Shown here piece after piece: positions 34,747 to 43,593 of a stretch of DNA of 64,000 bases. The stretch comes from Lichenibacterium ramalinae (GTDB taxonomy: Bacteria; Pseudomonadota; Alphaproteobacteria; Rhizobiales; Beijerinckiaceae). Every line of letters begins with the position of its first letter. Within the stretch, counting starts at the first letter, position 1. The notes under the pieces are model-generated. The model made no database searches, was not told the origin of the DNA, and saw only the letters and a list, made by a program, of their open reading frames with translations. A program made the position numbers and the translations under genes. The stretch lies in assembly GCF_004137085.1 (NCBI RefSeq), contig NZ_QYBC01000001.1, positions 310,001 through 374,000 on the forward strand, read 5' to 3'.

Positions 34747-35622
34747 ATGCAGCATATCGACATCGATGCCCTCGCGGTGGTGCTGGCCGTCGCCAAGCGC
34801 ATGAGCTTCTCGGCGGCGGCCCGCGACCTCAACCGCAGTCAGGCCGCGGTGTCCCTCGGCATCGGCCGCCTGGAGAAGCAGCTCCGACACCGCCTCTTCG
34901 AGCGCACGCCGCGCGGCGTGGTGGCGACGCCGGCCGGCGAGATCGTGGTGGCGCATGCCCGCCGCATGCTGGCCCTCGAGGACGAGCTGATCCAGGCGCT
35001 CGACGGCGATGCAGGCTCGGAGCGCGTCCGCCTCGGCCTGCCCGACGACTACGTGACGCATGTCGGCACCTCGGTGCTGTCCCGCTTCGCGGCATCCTGG
35101 CCGCGCGTCGGCGTCGAGATCACCTGCGACTTTTCCCGCCGGTTGGAGGTCCTGGTGGGCGCCGGAGACCTCGACCTCGCCGTCATCACGCGGGGTCGCC
35201 GGTCGACCCTGGGCGAGAAGCTGCGCGACGAACCCCAGCTCTGGTGCGCGGCGCCCGACAGCCTGCCGGAGCGCGAAGCCGTGCTGCCCGTGGCCCTGTT
35301 CAACGACCAGTGCCGCGCCCGGCCGCTGATCCTCGATGCCCTGGCCGACAGCGGGCGGGCCTGGCGGCTGGCCTATTCCTGCAGCCACCTCCACGGGATC
35401 TATGCCGCGGTGGAGCGCGGCGCCGCCACGGTGCTGCCGGCCTCCTGCATACCGGCCCGCTTCCGTGTGCTCGGGCCGGAGGCGTCGCTGCCCGCCCTGC
35501 CGCCGCTCGAACTCGCCCTGCTGGTGCCCGACGGCGCCGGCGTCATGGCCCGGCGCCTGGCCCGCACCTTGCGCGACGGCTTCGGCCCGGATCAGGCGCC
35601 GGCGGAGCCCGCCATGGCCTGA
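34747..35622 (+). CDS. LysR-family transcriptional regulator
   Basis: This 291-residue regulator has an N-terminal winged helix (LAVVLAVAKRMSFSAAARDLNRSQAAVSLGIGRLEKQL, shown here in 20-residue pieces: MSFSAAARDLNRSQAAVS then LGIGRLEKQLRHRLFER) and a periplasmic-protein-like effector domain. It resembles regulators of the YafC/NhaR size class. It converges on the aminotransferase of the TRAP operon with a 31-bp overlap of the two 3' ends and is divergent from the carotenoid operon hydrolase, with a 211-bp gap that may hold its own operator. It might control either cluster; a LysR gene usually acts on a divergent neighbour, which favours the hydrolase/crt operon. Confidence 0.92.
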   Translation: MQHIDIDALAVVLAVAKRMSFSAAARDLNRSQAAVSLGIGRLEKQLRHRLFERTPRGVVATPAGEIVVAHARRMLALEDELIQALDGDAGSERVRLGLPDDYVTHVGTSVLSRFAASWPRVGVEITCDFSRRLEVLVGAGDLDLAVITRGRRSTLGEKLRDEPQLWCAAPDSLPEREAVLPVALFNDQCRARPLILDALADSGRAWRLAYSCSHLHGIYAAVERGAATVLPASCIPARFRVLGPEASLPALPPLELALLVPDGAGVMARRLARTLRDGFGPDQAPAEPAMA

Positions 35623-36830
35623 GCCGACGCCGCCAGAGCCTCCGCGGTGGCGGCGATATCCGCCTCCCCATGCGCGAAGGACAGGTAGATGCGGCCGAAC
35701 GGGAACGGCATCAGCAGCACGCCGCGCTCGCGCATGGCGCCGTGGAGCCGGGCCGTGAAGGCGGGGTCGGCGGCGGCGAGCGCCGCGGCGTAATCGGCGG
35801 GTGGCACGGGGCCCGGCCAGACCGTGAAGACGCTGCCGAAGCCCGTGGTCGACACCTGCGTGCCGGCCGCCGCGAAGGCCGCCACCACGGCGCCGCGCAC
35901 CCCCTCTCCTCGCTCCAGGAAGGCTGGATAGTCCTGGCGTTCGAGTTCCGACAGGGTGGCGAGCACGGCCGCACAGGCGAGCGGGTTGCCGCTGTAGGTG
36001 CCGGCCCGCGCGGCCCGGCCGTCCTCCAGGGCCGCCATGACGTCGGGTCGGCCCAGCACGGCCGCGACCGCGATGCCGCTGCCGATGGCCTTGCCGACTG
36101 TCGCGAGGTCCGGATCGAGCCCGAACCGATGGGCGGCGAGGCCGGGGCCGAGCCGGAAGCCCATCAGCACCTCGTCGGCGACCAGCAGGGCGCCGTGGCG
36201 GCGCGCCGTCTCCTGGAGGTGTTCGAGGTAGCCGGCGCGGGCCGGGATGCAGCCGGCATTGGCCAGCACGGGCTCGACGATCACGGCCGCGATGTCGGGA
36301 CGCTCGGCGAAGAGCGCCTCCGTGTCGGCCTCGTCGTTGTGCCGCAGCAGCACCATGCGGCCGTTGTCGGGGCGCGCATTGCCGAAGGGCCGGGCCTCGG
36401 CCGAGCCGGCATTGCCGAGCGCCTGCTCGTCGTACCAGCCGTCGTAGCCGGCCGCCATCTTGGCGACGCGCGAGCGCCCCGTGACGGCTCGGGCGACCCG
36501 ACAGGCGAGGTGGACGGCCTCGCTCCCCGAATTGGTGAAGGCGACGCGCGTCAGGGGGCCGGCACGGGCCGCCAGGGCCGCCGCGGCCGCCTCCTCGGCC
36601 CGATGCGCGAAGGCCGGCAGCGGCCCGTCGCGCAGCGCCCGCTCGCAGGCCGCCGTCACGGCCGGGTGGGCGTGGCCCAGCACCGTGCCGCCGAAGCCCA
36701 GCGCCGTGTCGATGTAGCGGCGGCCCTCGTCGTCCCACAGGTAGGGACCGGCCGCGCGGGCGATGGTGAGGGCGCGCCCCGGCAGGGCGCGGCCGGCGCT
36801 GGAGATGCCGCCGACCAGATGGGTGAACAT
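35592..36830 (-). CDS. Class III aminotransferase (glutamate-1-semialdehyde aminomutase-like)
   Basis: This 412-residue PLP enzyme belongs to the class III (omega) aminotransferases. The N-terminal ALPGRALTIARAAGPYLWD and DTALGFGGTVLGHAHPAV match the HemL-like group. The PLP lysine is in LATVGKAIGSGIA, and VADEVLMGFRLG carries the aspartate that binds the pyridine nitrogen. Its position 4-8 bp after the TRAP permease gene suggests that the transported substrate is an amine or beta-amino acid that this enzyme deaminates, rather than HemL activity in heme synthesis. The start may be ATG (chosen) or a GTG one codon earlier. It overlaps the LysR gene at its 3' end. Confidence 0.88.
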   Translation of the reverse strand: MFTHLVGGISSAGRALPGRALTIARAAGPYLWDDEGRRYIDTALGFGGTVLGHAHPAVTAACERALRDGPLPAFAHRAEEAAAAALAARAGPLTRVAFTNSGSEAVHLACRVARAVTGRSRVAKMAAGYDGWYDEQALGNAGSAEARPFGNARPDNGRMVLLRHNDEADTEALFAERPDIAAVIVEPVLANAGCIPARAGYLEHLQETARRHGALLVADEVLMGFRLGPGLAAHRFGLDPDLATVGKAIGSGIAVAAVLGRPDVMAALEDGRAARAGTYSGNPLACAAVLATLSELERQDYPAFLERGEGVRGAVVAAFAAAGTQVSTTGFGSVFTVWPGPVPPADYAAALAAADPAFTARLHGAMRERGVLLMPFPFGRIYLSFAHGEADIAATAEALAASAQAMAGSAGA

Positions 36831-36837
36831 CACGCGT

Positions 36838-38124
36838 CTAGAGTCCGAAGAGGTGAGGGAGCCACTCGGTGAGCGGGGGCGCGACGGCCAGGAGGAAGAC
36901 GCAGGCCAGGGCCGCGACCCAGTAGGGGGCGAGCCAGCGCGACACCGCGCCCATGTCGACCCGGCCCACGTTGCAGACCACGAAGATGTTGGTGCCGATC
37001 GGCGGGGTGAAGAGGCCGATGCCGAGCGTCACGATGAACAGCAGGCCGATCTGGTATTCGCCGAAGCCGGCCGCGCGGACGATGGGGTGGAGGATCGGCG
37101 CGAGGATCACCAGTGCCGGGCCGAGGTCGAGCCAGAAGCCCACGACCTTCAGCAGCACCAGCACCAGGGCCAGGGTGGCGAAGGGGCCGGTCTGGAGTCC
37201 GGTGATCCAGGAGGCCGCCAGCATGGGCACGCGCTCCACCGTCAGCACCCAGGCGAAGGGCGTCGCCACCGCCATGACCATCATGATGGCGCCCGTGGTG
37301 GCGAGCGCGTCGCGGGCGATAGCGGGAAGGTGGGAAAGCCTCAGCTCCCGATAGACCAGGAGGCCGGCCAGCAGCGCATAGATGACGGCCAGCCCCGCCG
37401 CCTCCGTGGCCGTGGCGAAGCCGCCCACGATGGAGCCGAGGATCAGCAGCGGCATCACCAGCGCCGGCACCGCCTTCGCCAGGTCGGCCCCGAAGCTGCG
37501 GAGGTCGGGCCGGCGCTGCAGGCGCGGGAAGCCCCGCTTCAACCCGATGCCGTAGGACACCAGCATGAAGGCCGCGCTGACCAGCAGGCCCGGGATGATG
37601 CCGGCGACGAACAGGCCGCCGATCGACGTGTTGGTGATGACGCCGTAGAGGATCATCACCACGCTCGGCGGCACGATGATGCCGAGCGTGCCCGAGGCGG
37701 CGGTGACGGCGGCCGAGAAGTCCCGCGGATAGCCCCGGGCTTCCATGGCGGGGATCATGATGGCGGCGACGGCGCCGGTGTCGGCCGTGGCGGAGCCCGA
37801 GATCCCGCCGTAGACGAGGCAGGTCGCCACGTTGGCGAGGCCCAGCCCGCCGCGCAGGCGCCCGAACAGGCTTTCGGCGACGCCGACGATGCGGCGCGTG
37901 AGGCCGCCCGCGTTCATGATGCCGCCGGCCAGCAGGAACAGCGGGATCGACGAGAGCGTGATGCTGTCGGCGCCGTGCAGCACCTGCTGCGAGAACCACG
38001 ACAGCGGCAGGTGCAGGTTGCCGGCCGAGATGGCGACGAGCGTCGCCGCCGCCATGGCCCAGACCACCGGGATGCCGAGCAGCAGCAGCGCCAGGAAGCC
38101 GCCGATGAGGAGGGCGACGATCAC
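36838..38124 (-). CDS. TRAP transporter large permease (DctM type)
   Basis: This 428-residue protein, with about 12 hydrophobic segments, is the large membrane subunit of a tripartite ATP-independent periplasmic transporter. LLGIPVVWAMA near the N-terminus, PLFLLAGGIMNAGGLTRR and SGSATADTGAVAAIMIPAM are hallmark segments, as is LFTPPIGTNIFV near the C-terminus. It uses an ion gradient to move the solute delivered by the binding protein. The GTG start overlaps the stop of the small permease (GTGA). Downstream, the class III aminotransferase starts within 8 bp, giving a P-Q-M-aminotransferase operon. Confidence 0.95.
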   Translation of the reverse strand: MIVALLIGGFLALLLLGIPVVWAMAAATLVAISAGNLHLPLSWFSQQVLHGADSITLSSIPLFLLAGGIMNAGGLTRRIVGVAESLFGRLRGGLGLANVATCLVYGGISGSATADTGAVAAIMIPAMEARGYPRDFSAAVTAASGTLGIIVPPSVVMILYGVITNTSIGGLFVAGIIPGLLVSAAFMLVSYGIGLKRGFPRLQRRPDLRSFGADLAKAVPALVMPLLILGSIVGGFATATEAAGLAVIYALLAGLLVYRELRLSHLPAIARDALATTGAIMMVMAVATPFAWVLTVERVPMLAASWITGLQTGPFATLALVLVLLKVVGFWLDLGPALVILAPILHPIVRAAGFGEYQIGLLFIVTLGIGLFTPPIGTNIFVVCNVGRVDMGAVSRWLAPYWVAALACVFLLAVAPPLTEWLPHLFGL

Positions 38125-38627
38125 AGCGGCAAGCCCGTGGCGTCGTCCGGCAACGCCGTGACGGGACCGGGTTCCGCCGCGGCGCCGCGGCGCAGGAGGC
38201 GCTGCAGCGCGATGAGGCAGAGGCTGGCGCCGAGCAGCGGCGCCGCGGCCGTCTGCACGCCGCCGGGCCAGCGCAGCAGCGGCGTCGGCACCCAGCCCGA
38301 GCGCGACAGGGCCGCGAGGCCGCTGGCCACGAGGGCGCCTCCAACGATCAGCAGCAGCAGGGCGCCGAACCGCTCCAGCCCGGCCTGCCAGGCCCTTGGC
38401 AGCCGCGCCCGGACCACCTCGAAGGCGGCGTTCTCCCGCCGGGCCTCGGCGAGGGCTGCGCCGAGGAACGTCGTCCAGACGAAGGCGAGGCCGGCGACCT
38501 CGTAGGACCATTCGAGCCCGGCGAGGTCCAGGAACCGGGCGGCCACCGCCAGAAGCGTCGTCGCCACCATGACGAGGAGGGCGAGGAGGCCGAGACCGGT
38601 GAGCCCCGCGAGGGCCAGTCGCTTCAC
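38121..38627 (-). CDS. TRAP transporter small permease (DctQ type)
   Basis: This 168-residue protein has four hydrophobic segments, as expected for the small TRAP permease (LLALLVMVATTLLAVAAR; LAFVWTTFLGAALAEARREN; LLLLIVGGALVASGL; LLGASLCLIALQRLL). WSYEVAGLAFVWTTFLGAA is a good match for the conserved E...F..W..FLG region. The GTG start overlaps the end of the binding-protein gene and its own stop overlaps the large permease, so the three subunits are tightly coupled and probably made in fixed ratio. Confidence 0.92.
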   Translation of the reverse strand: MKRLALAGLTGLGLLALLVMVATTLLAVAARFLDLAGLEWSYEVAGLAFVWTTFLGAALAEARRENAAFEVVRARLPRAWQAGLERFGALLLLIVGGALVASGLAALSRSGWVPTPLLRWPGGVQTAAAPLLGASLCLIALQRLLRRGAAAEPGPVTALPDDATGLPL

Positions 38628-39613
38628 GGTGCGGGCTTGGCGGCAGCCGCCACGACGGCATCGACGAAGGGCTTGCCCCAGACCTGCTGGTAGTGGGCAT
38701 AGACGGGGGCGACCGCGGCCTTGAAGGGCGCGGGGTCGACGGTGTTGACCACGACGCCCTTGGCCTTCAGCTCCGAAAGCACGCGCGCGTAGGTGGCGTC
38801 GAGCTGGCCGCGGTACCACGCGACCGTATCGGCGGCGGCCTTGTCGACGGCGCCGCGTTCGGCCGCCGTCAGGCCGTCGTAGCGCTCCTTGTTCATGTAC
38901 CAGACGTTCGCCGTCCAGATGTAGTTGGAGATCGACAGGTATTTGGCGACCTCGAACCATTTCTGGTCCTGGTAGTCGCGCAGCTCGGGCTCGACGCCGT
39001 CGACCACGTGGGACTGGAGCGACGTGTAGACCTGGCCGAAGGGGATGGCCTGCGGCAGGGCGCCGAGCGCCTTCAGCGTGTCGAGGATGACGGGGATCGG
39101 CGGGGTGCGCAGCTTGAGCCCGACGAGGTCGGCCGGCACCGCGATGGGCCGCTTGCTGTCGGCGAAGTCGCGGAACCCGGAGTCGAGGAAGCCGAGGAGA
39201 CGGAACCCGCGGTCCTGCCCCAGGGCCTTCAGCGTCTGCCCCGCCGGGCCGTCGAGGACGGCATGGGCGTCGGCGAGGTCCTTGAACAGGAACGGCAGGG
39301 CCAGGACGTTCAGCTTGGGGTCGATGCCGTCGACGACGCCGCCGAGGCCGATGTCGATCGCCCCCGAACCCACGCCCTCGGCGATGGGGCCTTCGTCGCC
39401 GAGTTGGCCGGCGGGGAAGTCCTGGACCGTGACACCGCCCTTCGTCTCGGCCTTCACGGCGTCGGCGAAGCGCAGCACGGCCTGGTCGACGAGGCTCCCG
39501 GCGCTGCTGGCATGGCCCAGCCGGAGCACGGTCTCGGCCGAGGCCGCGCCGGCACCGAGCAACAGGAGGGCGCAGGACGCCGTGGCGCCGAGGAATCGCA
39601 GTCTGCCCGTCAT
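38624..39613 (-). CDS. TRAP transporter substrate-binding protein (DctP type)
   Basis: This 329-residue periplasmic protein begins with a clear signal peptide (FLGATASCALLLLGAGAASA). The mature protein has the DctP fold: ETVLRLGHASSAGSLVDQ at the start, EGVGSGAIDIGLGG, and KLRTPPIPVILDTLKALGA, whose arginine binds a carboxylate. The ligand is therefore an organic acid; with an aminotransferase in the same operon, an amino acid or keto acid is plausible. It is the first gene of the operon, and the 151-bp upstream gap must carry the promoter, though I see no clear boxes. Confidence 0.93.
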   Translation of the reverse strand: MTGRLRFLGATASCALLLLGAGAASAETVLRLGHASSAGSLVDQAVLRFADAVKAETKGGVTVQDFPAGQLGDEGPIAEGVGSGAIDIGLGGVVDGIDPKLNVLALPFLFKDLADAHAVLDGPAGQTLKALGQDRGFRLLGFLDSGFRDFADSKRPIAVPADLVGLKLRTPPIPVILDTLKALGALPQAIPFGQVYTSLQSHVVDGVEPELRDYQDQKWFEVAKYLSISNYIWTANVWYMNKERYDGLTAAERGAVDKAAADTVAWYRGQLDATYARVLSELKAKGVVVNTVDPAPFKAAVAPVYAHYQQVWGKPFVDAVVAAAAKPAP

Positions 39614-39764
39614 GGTCAAGCCCCGGTCCGTTGTTGCGGTGTCGGGGGGATTGTCGCGGAGCGGAGCGCCCCCGGTCAAAGCCCTTCGGGCGTTCCACGT
39701 CCTCGATTTTGCGAGACCGCCATCGCGCGGGCTTATGGGCGAGGCCGGCGCCGCGGGCGGAACC

Positions 39765-40331
39765 TCAGTCGAAGAGATCCGGCCGGCGCAGGCGCAGCGT
39801 CTGCACCAGCGCCAGGGTCTTCATGTCGGCGATGGCGTTGCGGTCGGCCATGTCGCGCAGTTCGGCGAGGGGCACTTCGAGCACGGTGATGTTCTCGTGT
39901 TCCTCGGCGAGGCCGCCGCCCGCGCCGGTGCGGTCCTCGGCGGCATAGGGGGCGAGGAAGAGGTGCATGCGCTCGGTGGAAACGCCGCACATGGTCCAGA
40001 CGTGGCCGGCCTCCTCCACGTCGCCGAGCCTCACCCCGACCTCCTCCTCGGCCTCACGGCGGGCACAGTCGGCCGGGTCCTCGCCGTCGTCGCGCAGGCC
40101 GGCCGGCACTTCGGGGAAGTCGCAGGGGGCGCCCATGAACAGCACCGGGGCGCGGGGCAGCCGCACCAGCAGCGCCGTGCGGCGCTCGGGATCATAGGGC
40201 AGCACGGCCACGGCGGGGCCGTGGTCCTCGATCTCGCGGTCGAACGCCACGCCGTCGTCGCCCGACAGGGTCGCGACGCGGAGCTTGAGCCAGCCGTCAT
40301 GGGCGAGCCTGGTGGAGCGGATGGCGACCAT
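39765..40331 (-). CDS. Nudix hydrolase (ADP-ribose pyrophosphatase-like)
   Basis: This 188-residue protein contains a complete Nudix box: GLRDDGEDPADCARREAEEEVG, in two parts GLRDDGEDPADCA and RREAEEEVGV, whose glutamates bind Mg2+. The fold and a following HVWTMCGVSTERMHLFLA segment resemble ADP-ribose and GDP-mannose pyrophosphatases (NudF/NudK). It would hydrolyse a nucleoside diphosphate sugar to nucleoside monophosphate and sugar phosphate. It appears to stand alone, downstream of the MFS gene on the same strand with an 83-bp gap. Confidence 0.9.
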   Translation of the reverse strand: MVAIRSTRLAHDGWLKLRVATLSGDDGVAFDREIEDHGPAVAVLPYDPERRTALLVRLPRAPVLFMGAPCDFPEVPAGLRDDGEDPADCARREAEEEVGVRLGDVEEAGHVWTMCGVSTERMHLFLAPYAAEDRTGAGGGLAEEHENITVLEVPLAELRDMADRNAIADMKTLALVQTLRLRRPDLFD

Positions 40332-40414
40332 CGTGTCCTCGTCGAGGTTGCGTTTCCCGCCAGGATAGGGCGTCGGGACGGCGGGGGCGACCCCTGCGCG
40401 GCCGGCGCCCGCCG

Positions 40415-41746
40415 TCACGGCACGGCCGGCCCCGACCGCCTGACCGCGGCGGCGAGCGCCAGGGCCAGCAGCGTCGCGCCGGCGAAGAGCGCCGCCACGA
40501 AGCCGGCGACGCCGGCCCAGCCGCCGGCCGTCCAGAAGGTGCCGCCGAGCGTGCCGAGCACGCTCGACCCCAAATAGTAGCTGAGCAGGTAGAGCGAGGC
40601 GGCCTGGGCCTTGTTGGGGCCCGCCAGCCCGCCCACCGTGCCGCTGGCGACGCCGTGGCCGGCGAAGAAGCCCAGCGTGACGAGGGCGATGCCCAGCACC
40701 ACGGCGGCCAGCGGGGCGAAGAGCGTCGCGCCGACGCCGAGCAGCGCCACCGCGAGGGCCAGCGCCATGACGGGCGCGCGGCCGAGCCGGTCCGCCAGCG
40801 TGCCGGCCAGGGTCGACGACAGGGTACCGAGGAGGTAGAGCGTGAAGATGAGGCCCTCCTGGGCCTGATCGAGCCCGTAGGGCGGCGCTTCGAGCCGGAA
40901 GCCGGCGTAGTTGTAGATCGCCACGAAGCCCCCCATCGCCAGGAAGGCGAAGGCGTAGACGGCGAGCAGCCTCCGGTCTGCGAGGGCGCCGCGGAAGGCG
41001 AGGGCCTGCGTCCGCACATCCACGGCCCGGGCGCGGAAGTGGCGCGAGGCGGGCAGCAGCAGCAGGAAGCCGAGCGCGTTGAGCAGCCCGAGGGCGCCGA
41101 TCGTCGCCACGGCGGCGCGCCAGTCGAAGGCTTGCGCCACGAGGCCGGTGATCACCCGCCCGCCCATACCGCCGACGGCCGTGGCGCCGACGTAGATCCC
41201 CATGGCGAGCCCGAGGCCCCGCGCTTCCGTCTCCTCGGCCAGGTAGGTCATGGCCACGGCCGGCACGCCGCCGAGCGCCACGCCCTCGAGGGCCCGGGCG
41301 AGCAGGAACAGGGGCCAGCTCGGCGCCGCCGCCGCGACGACGTTCAGGGCCGAGGCGGCGAGCAGCGACAGCATCATGACGGACTTGCGGCCCTTGAGGT
41401 CCGACAGGGTCGCGGCCGCCACGATCGACAGCGCCAGGCAGGCGGTGGAGAACGAGATGGAGAGCGAGGCCGCCGCCGCATCCACCCCGAAGGCGCGCGA
41501 CAGCGTCGGCAGCAGCGGCTGCGGGCAGTAGAGCAGCGAGAAGGTGGCGAAGCCGGCGAGGAACAGCGCCAGGCTGGTGCGGATGTAGCGCGGCGAGCCG
41601 ACCCGGTTGTGGGTTTCGGCCCCCGATGGCTCCGGCGTCGCGGGCCCGCCGGCGAGCGCGGCGGCGTCGGGCAGCGAGCCCGTCTCGAGGCTCGGGGCCG
41701 CGGGAGCTTGGCCCACGGCGTTTTGGAGGTCGTCTCTGCGCGGCAC
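40415..41746 (-). CDS. MFS transporter (YnfM/drug efflux-like)
   Basis: This 443-residue permease has about 12 membrane segments. The first helix is LALFLAGFATFSLLYCPQPL, and the loop motif between helices 2 and 3 is LSDLKGRKSVMM, the MFS signature. The CPQPLLPTLS segment resembles the YnfM/arabinose-efflux group that exports drugs or sugars. The GTG start follows a clear GGAGACC; longer upstream frames lack a ribosome-binding site and overlap the divergent 2H gene. The Asp/Arg of the RxxGRR/DRLGRAP repeat in the second half is kept. The substrate is unknown. Confidence 0.9.
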   Translation of the reverse strand: MPRRDDLQNAVGQAPAAPSLETGSLPDAAALAGGPATPEPSGAETHNRVGSPRYIRTSLALFLAGFATFSLLYCPQPLLPTLSRAFGVDAAAASLSISFSTACLALSIVAAATLSDLKGRKSVMMLSLLAASALNVVAAAAPSWPLFLLARALEGVALGGVPAVAMTYLAEETEARGLGLAMGIYVGATAVGGMGGRVITGLVAQAFDWRAAVATIGALGLLNALGFLLLLPASRHFRARAVDVRTQALAFRGALADRRLLAVYAFAFLAMGGFVAIYNYAGFRLEAPPYGLDQAQEGLIFTLYLLGTLSSTLAGTLADRLGRAPVMALALAVALLGVGATLFAPLAAVVLGIALVTLGFFAGHGVASGTVGGLAGPNKAQAASLYLLSYYLGSSVLGTLGGTFWTAGGWAGVAGFVAALFAGATLLALALAAAVRRSGPAVP

Positions 41747-41870
41747 GGGCGGTCTCCGGTTCGGCGTGCCCCGGGGCGGCACTCGGGCTGCACCGGGGCT
41801 CCACCTCGGGCGGCGCAGCCCTATGTCCATGCCGGGGCCGGCCGACCGGCCCCGACACGGGACGCGATCG

Positions 41871-42416
41871 ATGCCGGCTTCTGCCCATGGTTCTACGCCC
41901 TCCGGCCCGCCGGAGTTCGATCCGTTGATCATGACGGCCCTGTTCGACGCGCAGAGCTTCGCGGCGCTGGACGGGCTGCGGCGGCGGTATTTTCCGCCGG
42001 CGCTGAACCGCGTGCCGGCCCACGCGACCCTGTTCCATCACCTGCCGGGCGAGAGCCTGCGGGCGGTCGTCGAGCGGCTGCGCGAGGTTTGCGCCGGCAC
42101 CGGGCCGCTGGAGTTCACCATGGCGGAAGCCCGCTCCCTCGGCCGCGGCGTCGCCCTGGCGATCGACTGCCCGCCCCTGATCCGCCTGCGCGCCGGCCTC
42201 GCCACAGCCTTCGCCGACCGGCTCACCGCGCAGGACCGCCAGGGCTACCGGCCCCATGCCACGGTGCAGAACAAGGTTTCGGGCGAGGAGGCCCGTGCCA
42301 CGCTGCGCGCGGTCGAGGCCCTGCTGCCCATCGCCGGACGGATCGAGGGCCTCGCCCTGTGGCACTACCGCGGCGGCCCCTGGGAGGAGGCCGGGCGCTT
42401 CCCGTTCACCGGCTGA
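41871..42416 (+). CDS. 2H phosphoesterase (2'-5' RNA ligase family)
   Basis: This 181-residue protein has the two histidine motifs of the 2H family: PAHATLFHHL in the first half and YRPHATVQNK in the second. Such enzymes act on 2',3'-cyclic or 2'-5' phosphodiester bonds in RNA or small nucleotides. GRGVALAIDCPPLIRLRAGL corresponds to the sheet between them. The ATG chosen gives a length normal for small bacterial members; an ATG at 41931 would remove the strand before the first motif. It diverges from the MFS gene with 124 bp between. A gene-poor stretch follows. Confidence 0.85.
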   Translation: MPASAHGSTPSGPPEFDPLIMTALFDAQSFAALDGLRRRYFPPALNRVPAHATLFHHLPGESLRAVVERLREVCAGTGPLEFTMAEARSLGRGVALAIDCPPLIRLRAGLATAFADRLTAQDRQGYRPHATVQNKVSGEEARATLRAVEALLPIAGRIEGLALWHYRGGPWEEAGRFPFTG

Positions 42417-42835
42417 CCCGGGCGGAGGCGGCCGTCGCGGCACCGCCACGGCCGTCATCGCATCGCGGATGTCGGAACGAGCCTTGCGAGGCTCGATGTG
42501 GGCGTGCGCCGGGAGCGCGGTGCAGGATCGCGGCATCTTCGAGGGAGCCTTCTCGTTGGGCCGCCTTTCGAAAAACGGAGCCGGACCGAGACGGCATGGC
42601 TCACGCCTCGTTTTCCTCGCGGCTACCCGTGCGATGGGGCGCCAGGGGCGAGGCCAGCGGCAGGGTGATCGACCGCCGTCCTCATGGTGCAGGTGACGGC
42701 TGCGATAGGGCGAATGGGATCGGACTGTGGCACACCAGAGCGGGATTCGCCGTCTTGGAACTGCCTTCACGGTTCCAAGCCGACGAGACGGCTCTCGATC
42801 CGAAACTGGAGCGCGTTCGGACAAGGCAATGCGCT
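42417..42835. other. Gene-free transition into an AT-richer island
   Basis: No convincing gene is seen in these 419 bases. Base composition falls from about 70% G+C at the left to a clearly lower level from about 42690 on, continuing through the next two genes to about 43790. Open frames here are short and have no ribosome-binding site or recognisable product. No tRNA or attachment-site-like repeat was found that would mark an integration point. Confidence 0.5.
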
Positions 42836-43306
42836 CTAGTCTCTACGACTCTTGAGAAGCACAAGAGCGCAGAATGCACGCCTATCGGACTCGGCCGCAA
42901 CTCCGAGCTTGACGATGGCTTTTCTCGTTGCAGAGATAGCACGCTTCAATTCAGTCGGGCGAATAGGGTGGTCAGGCGTATAGTCGCAACGATGCCGCTT
43001 CGCCTGCATTGTGACATAAGCGTTGGCGAAATCTCTGATGTCTTGGGGAAATCCACGCTGACCAGCTTGTTTGCAGGCTTCACGGCTATGCGTATGCTCT
43101 AGGGCTCGATAGCACTGCGTCCAGGCATGGCTACTATGCGTGCCTGTTCGAGGGCCAGCGATGTAATCCGCACACATCGAAGCCAACTCGCAAAACAAAG
43201 CATAGTACAAGGTACTCATGCCGCGCCGCAGATCCGATTGCGTTTGCGAAGACGCAGGCCGATCCAGCAGATACTGGGCAGAGGAGATGAGATCTTGGCT
43301 ACTCAA
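42836..43306 (-). CDS. HEPN-like protein, putative toxin of a two-gene module
   Basis: This 156-residue helical protein has the appearance of a HEPN-fold protein. It opens with a pair of helices (SAQYLLDRPASSQTQSDLRR then GMSTLYYALFCELASMCADY), and later carries VTMQAKRHRCDYTPDH, whose R-H followed by DY matches the RHxADY-type motif I associate with HEPN proteins of alphaproteobacteria. HEPN proteins are often RNases in toxin-antitoxin or defence modules. The start is TTG, preceded by GGAGG and overlapping the stop of the upstream 96-residue gene (TTGA). Codon use is less GC-rich than in neighbours, suggesting horizontal origin. The toxin role is inference from fold, pairing and context. Confidence 0.6.
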   Translation of the reverse strand: MSSQDLISSAQYLLDRPASSQTQSDLRRGMSTLYYALFCELASMCADYIAGPRTGTHSSHAWTQCYRALEHTHSREACKQAGQRGFPQDIRDFANAYVTMQAKRHRCDYTPDHPIRPTELKRAISATRKAIVKLGVAAESDRRAFCALVLLKSRRD

Positions 43307-43593
43307 GCCGCCTCCGCAGCCTCTTCGGCTTCGGACCTGGACATGAAGCTGATCACAGGAAAACCTTTCTCGCCGACTTGATCGAGTCTTGGTCTCAGGT
43401 GACGTACGAGTTCAATCTCGCCCGAGAAGTCACTATCGGGCAACTCGTTCTCGACGACGATCGTCACCCAAAGAGTGTCGTCGTCAGCGAAGTCATCGTC
43501 ATCACGATCTGTGCTGACGGATACGATGTGATCGCTGCCAAGTCGTTCGCGAACGACTGCATCGACGACGAGCTGGACGCCGTCGGAAACCAT
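43303..43593 (-). CDS. Small protein of the HEPN pair, putative antitoxin
   Basis: This 96-residue acidic protein (pI clearly low: STDRDDDDFADDDTLW) is the first gene of the pair. Its ATG is preceded by an ideal ribosome-binding site (AGGAGGTCGCC). The ordered part (LWVTIVVENELPDSDF; IELVRHLRPRLDQVGEKG; FPVISFMSRSEAEE) looks like an alpha/beta fold; I recall similar FP[VL][IL]SF-containing proteins next to HEPN proteins, but cannot name a family. Being first, acidic and translationally coupled to the HEPN-like gene fits an antitoxin. Function is unproven. Confidence 0.6.
   Translation of the reverse strand: MVSDGVQLVVDAVVRERLGSDHIVSVSTDRDDDDFADDDTLWVTIVVENELPDSDFSGEIELVRHLRPRLDQVGEKGFPVISFMSRSEAEEAAEAA

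Noticed and set aside
42417-42835. tRNA or attachment site flanking the AT-rich island
   Set aside because: No cloverleaf-like sequence or flanking direct repeat could be found by eye.
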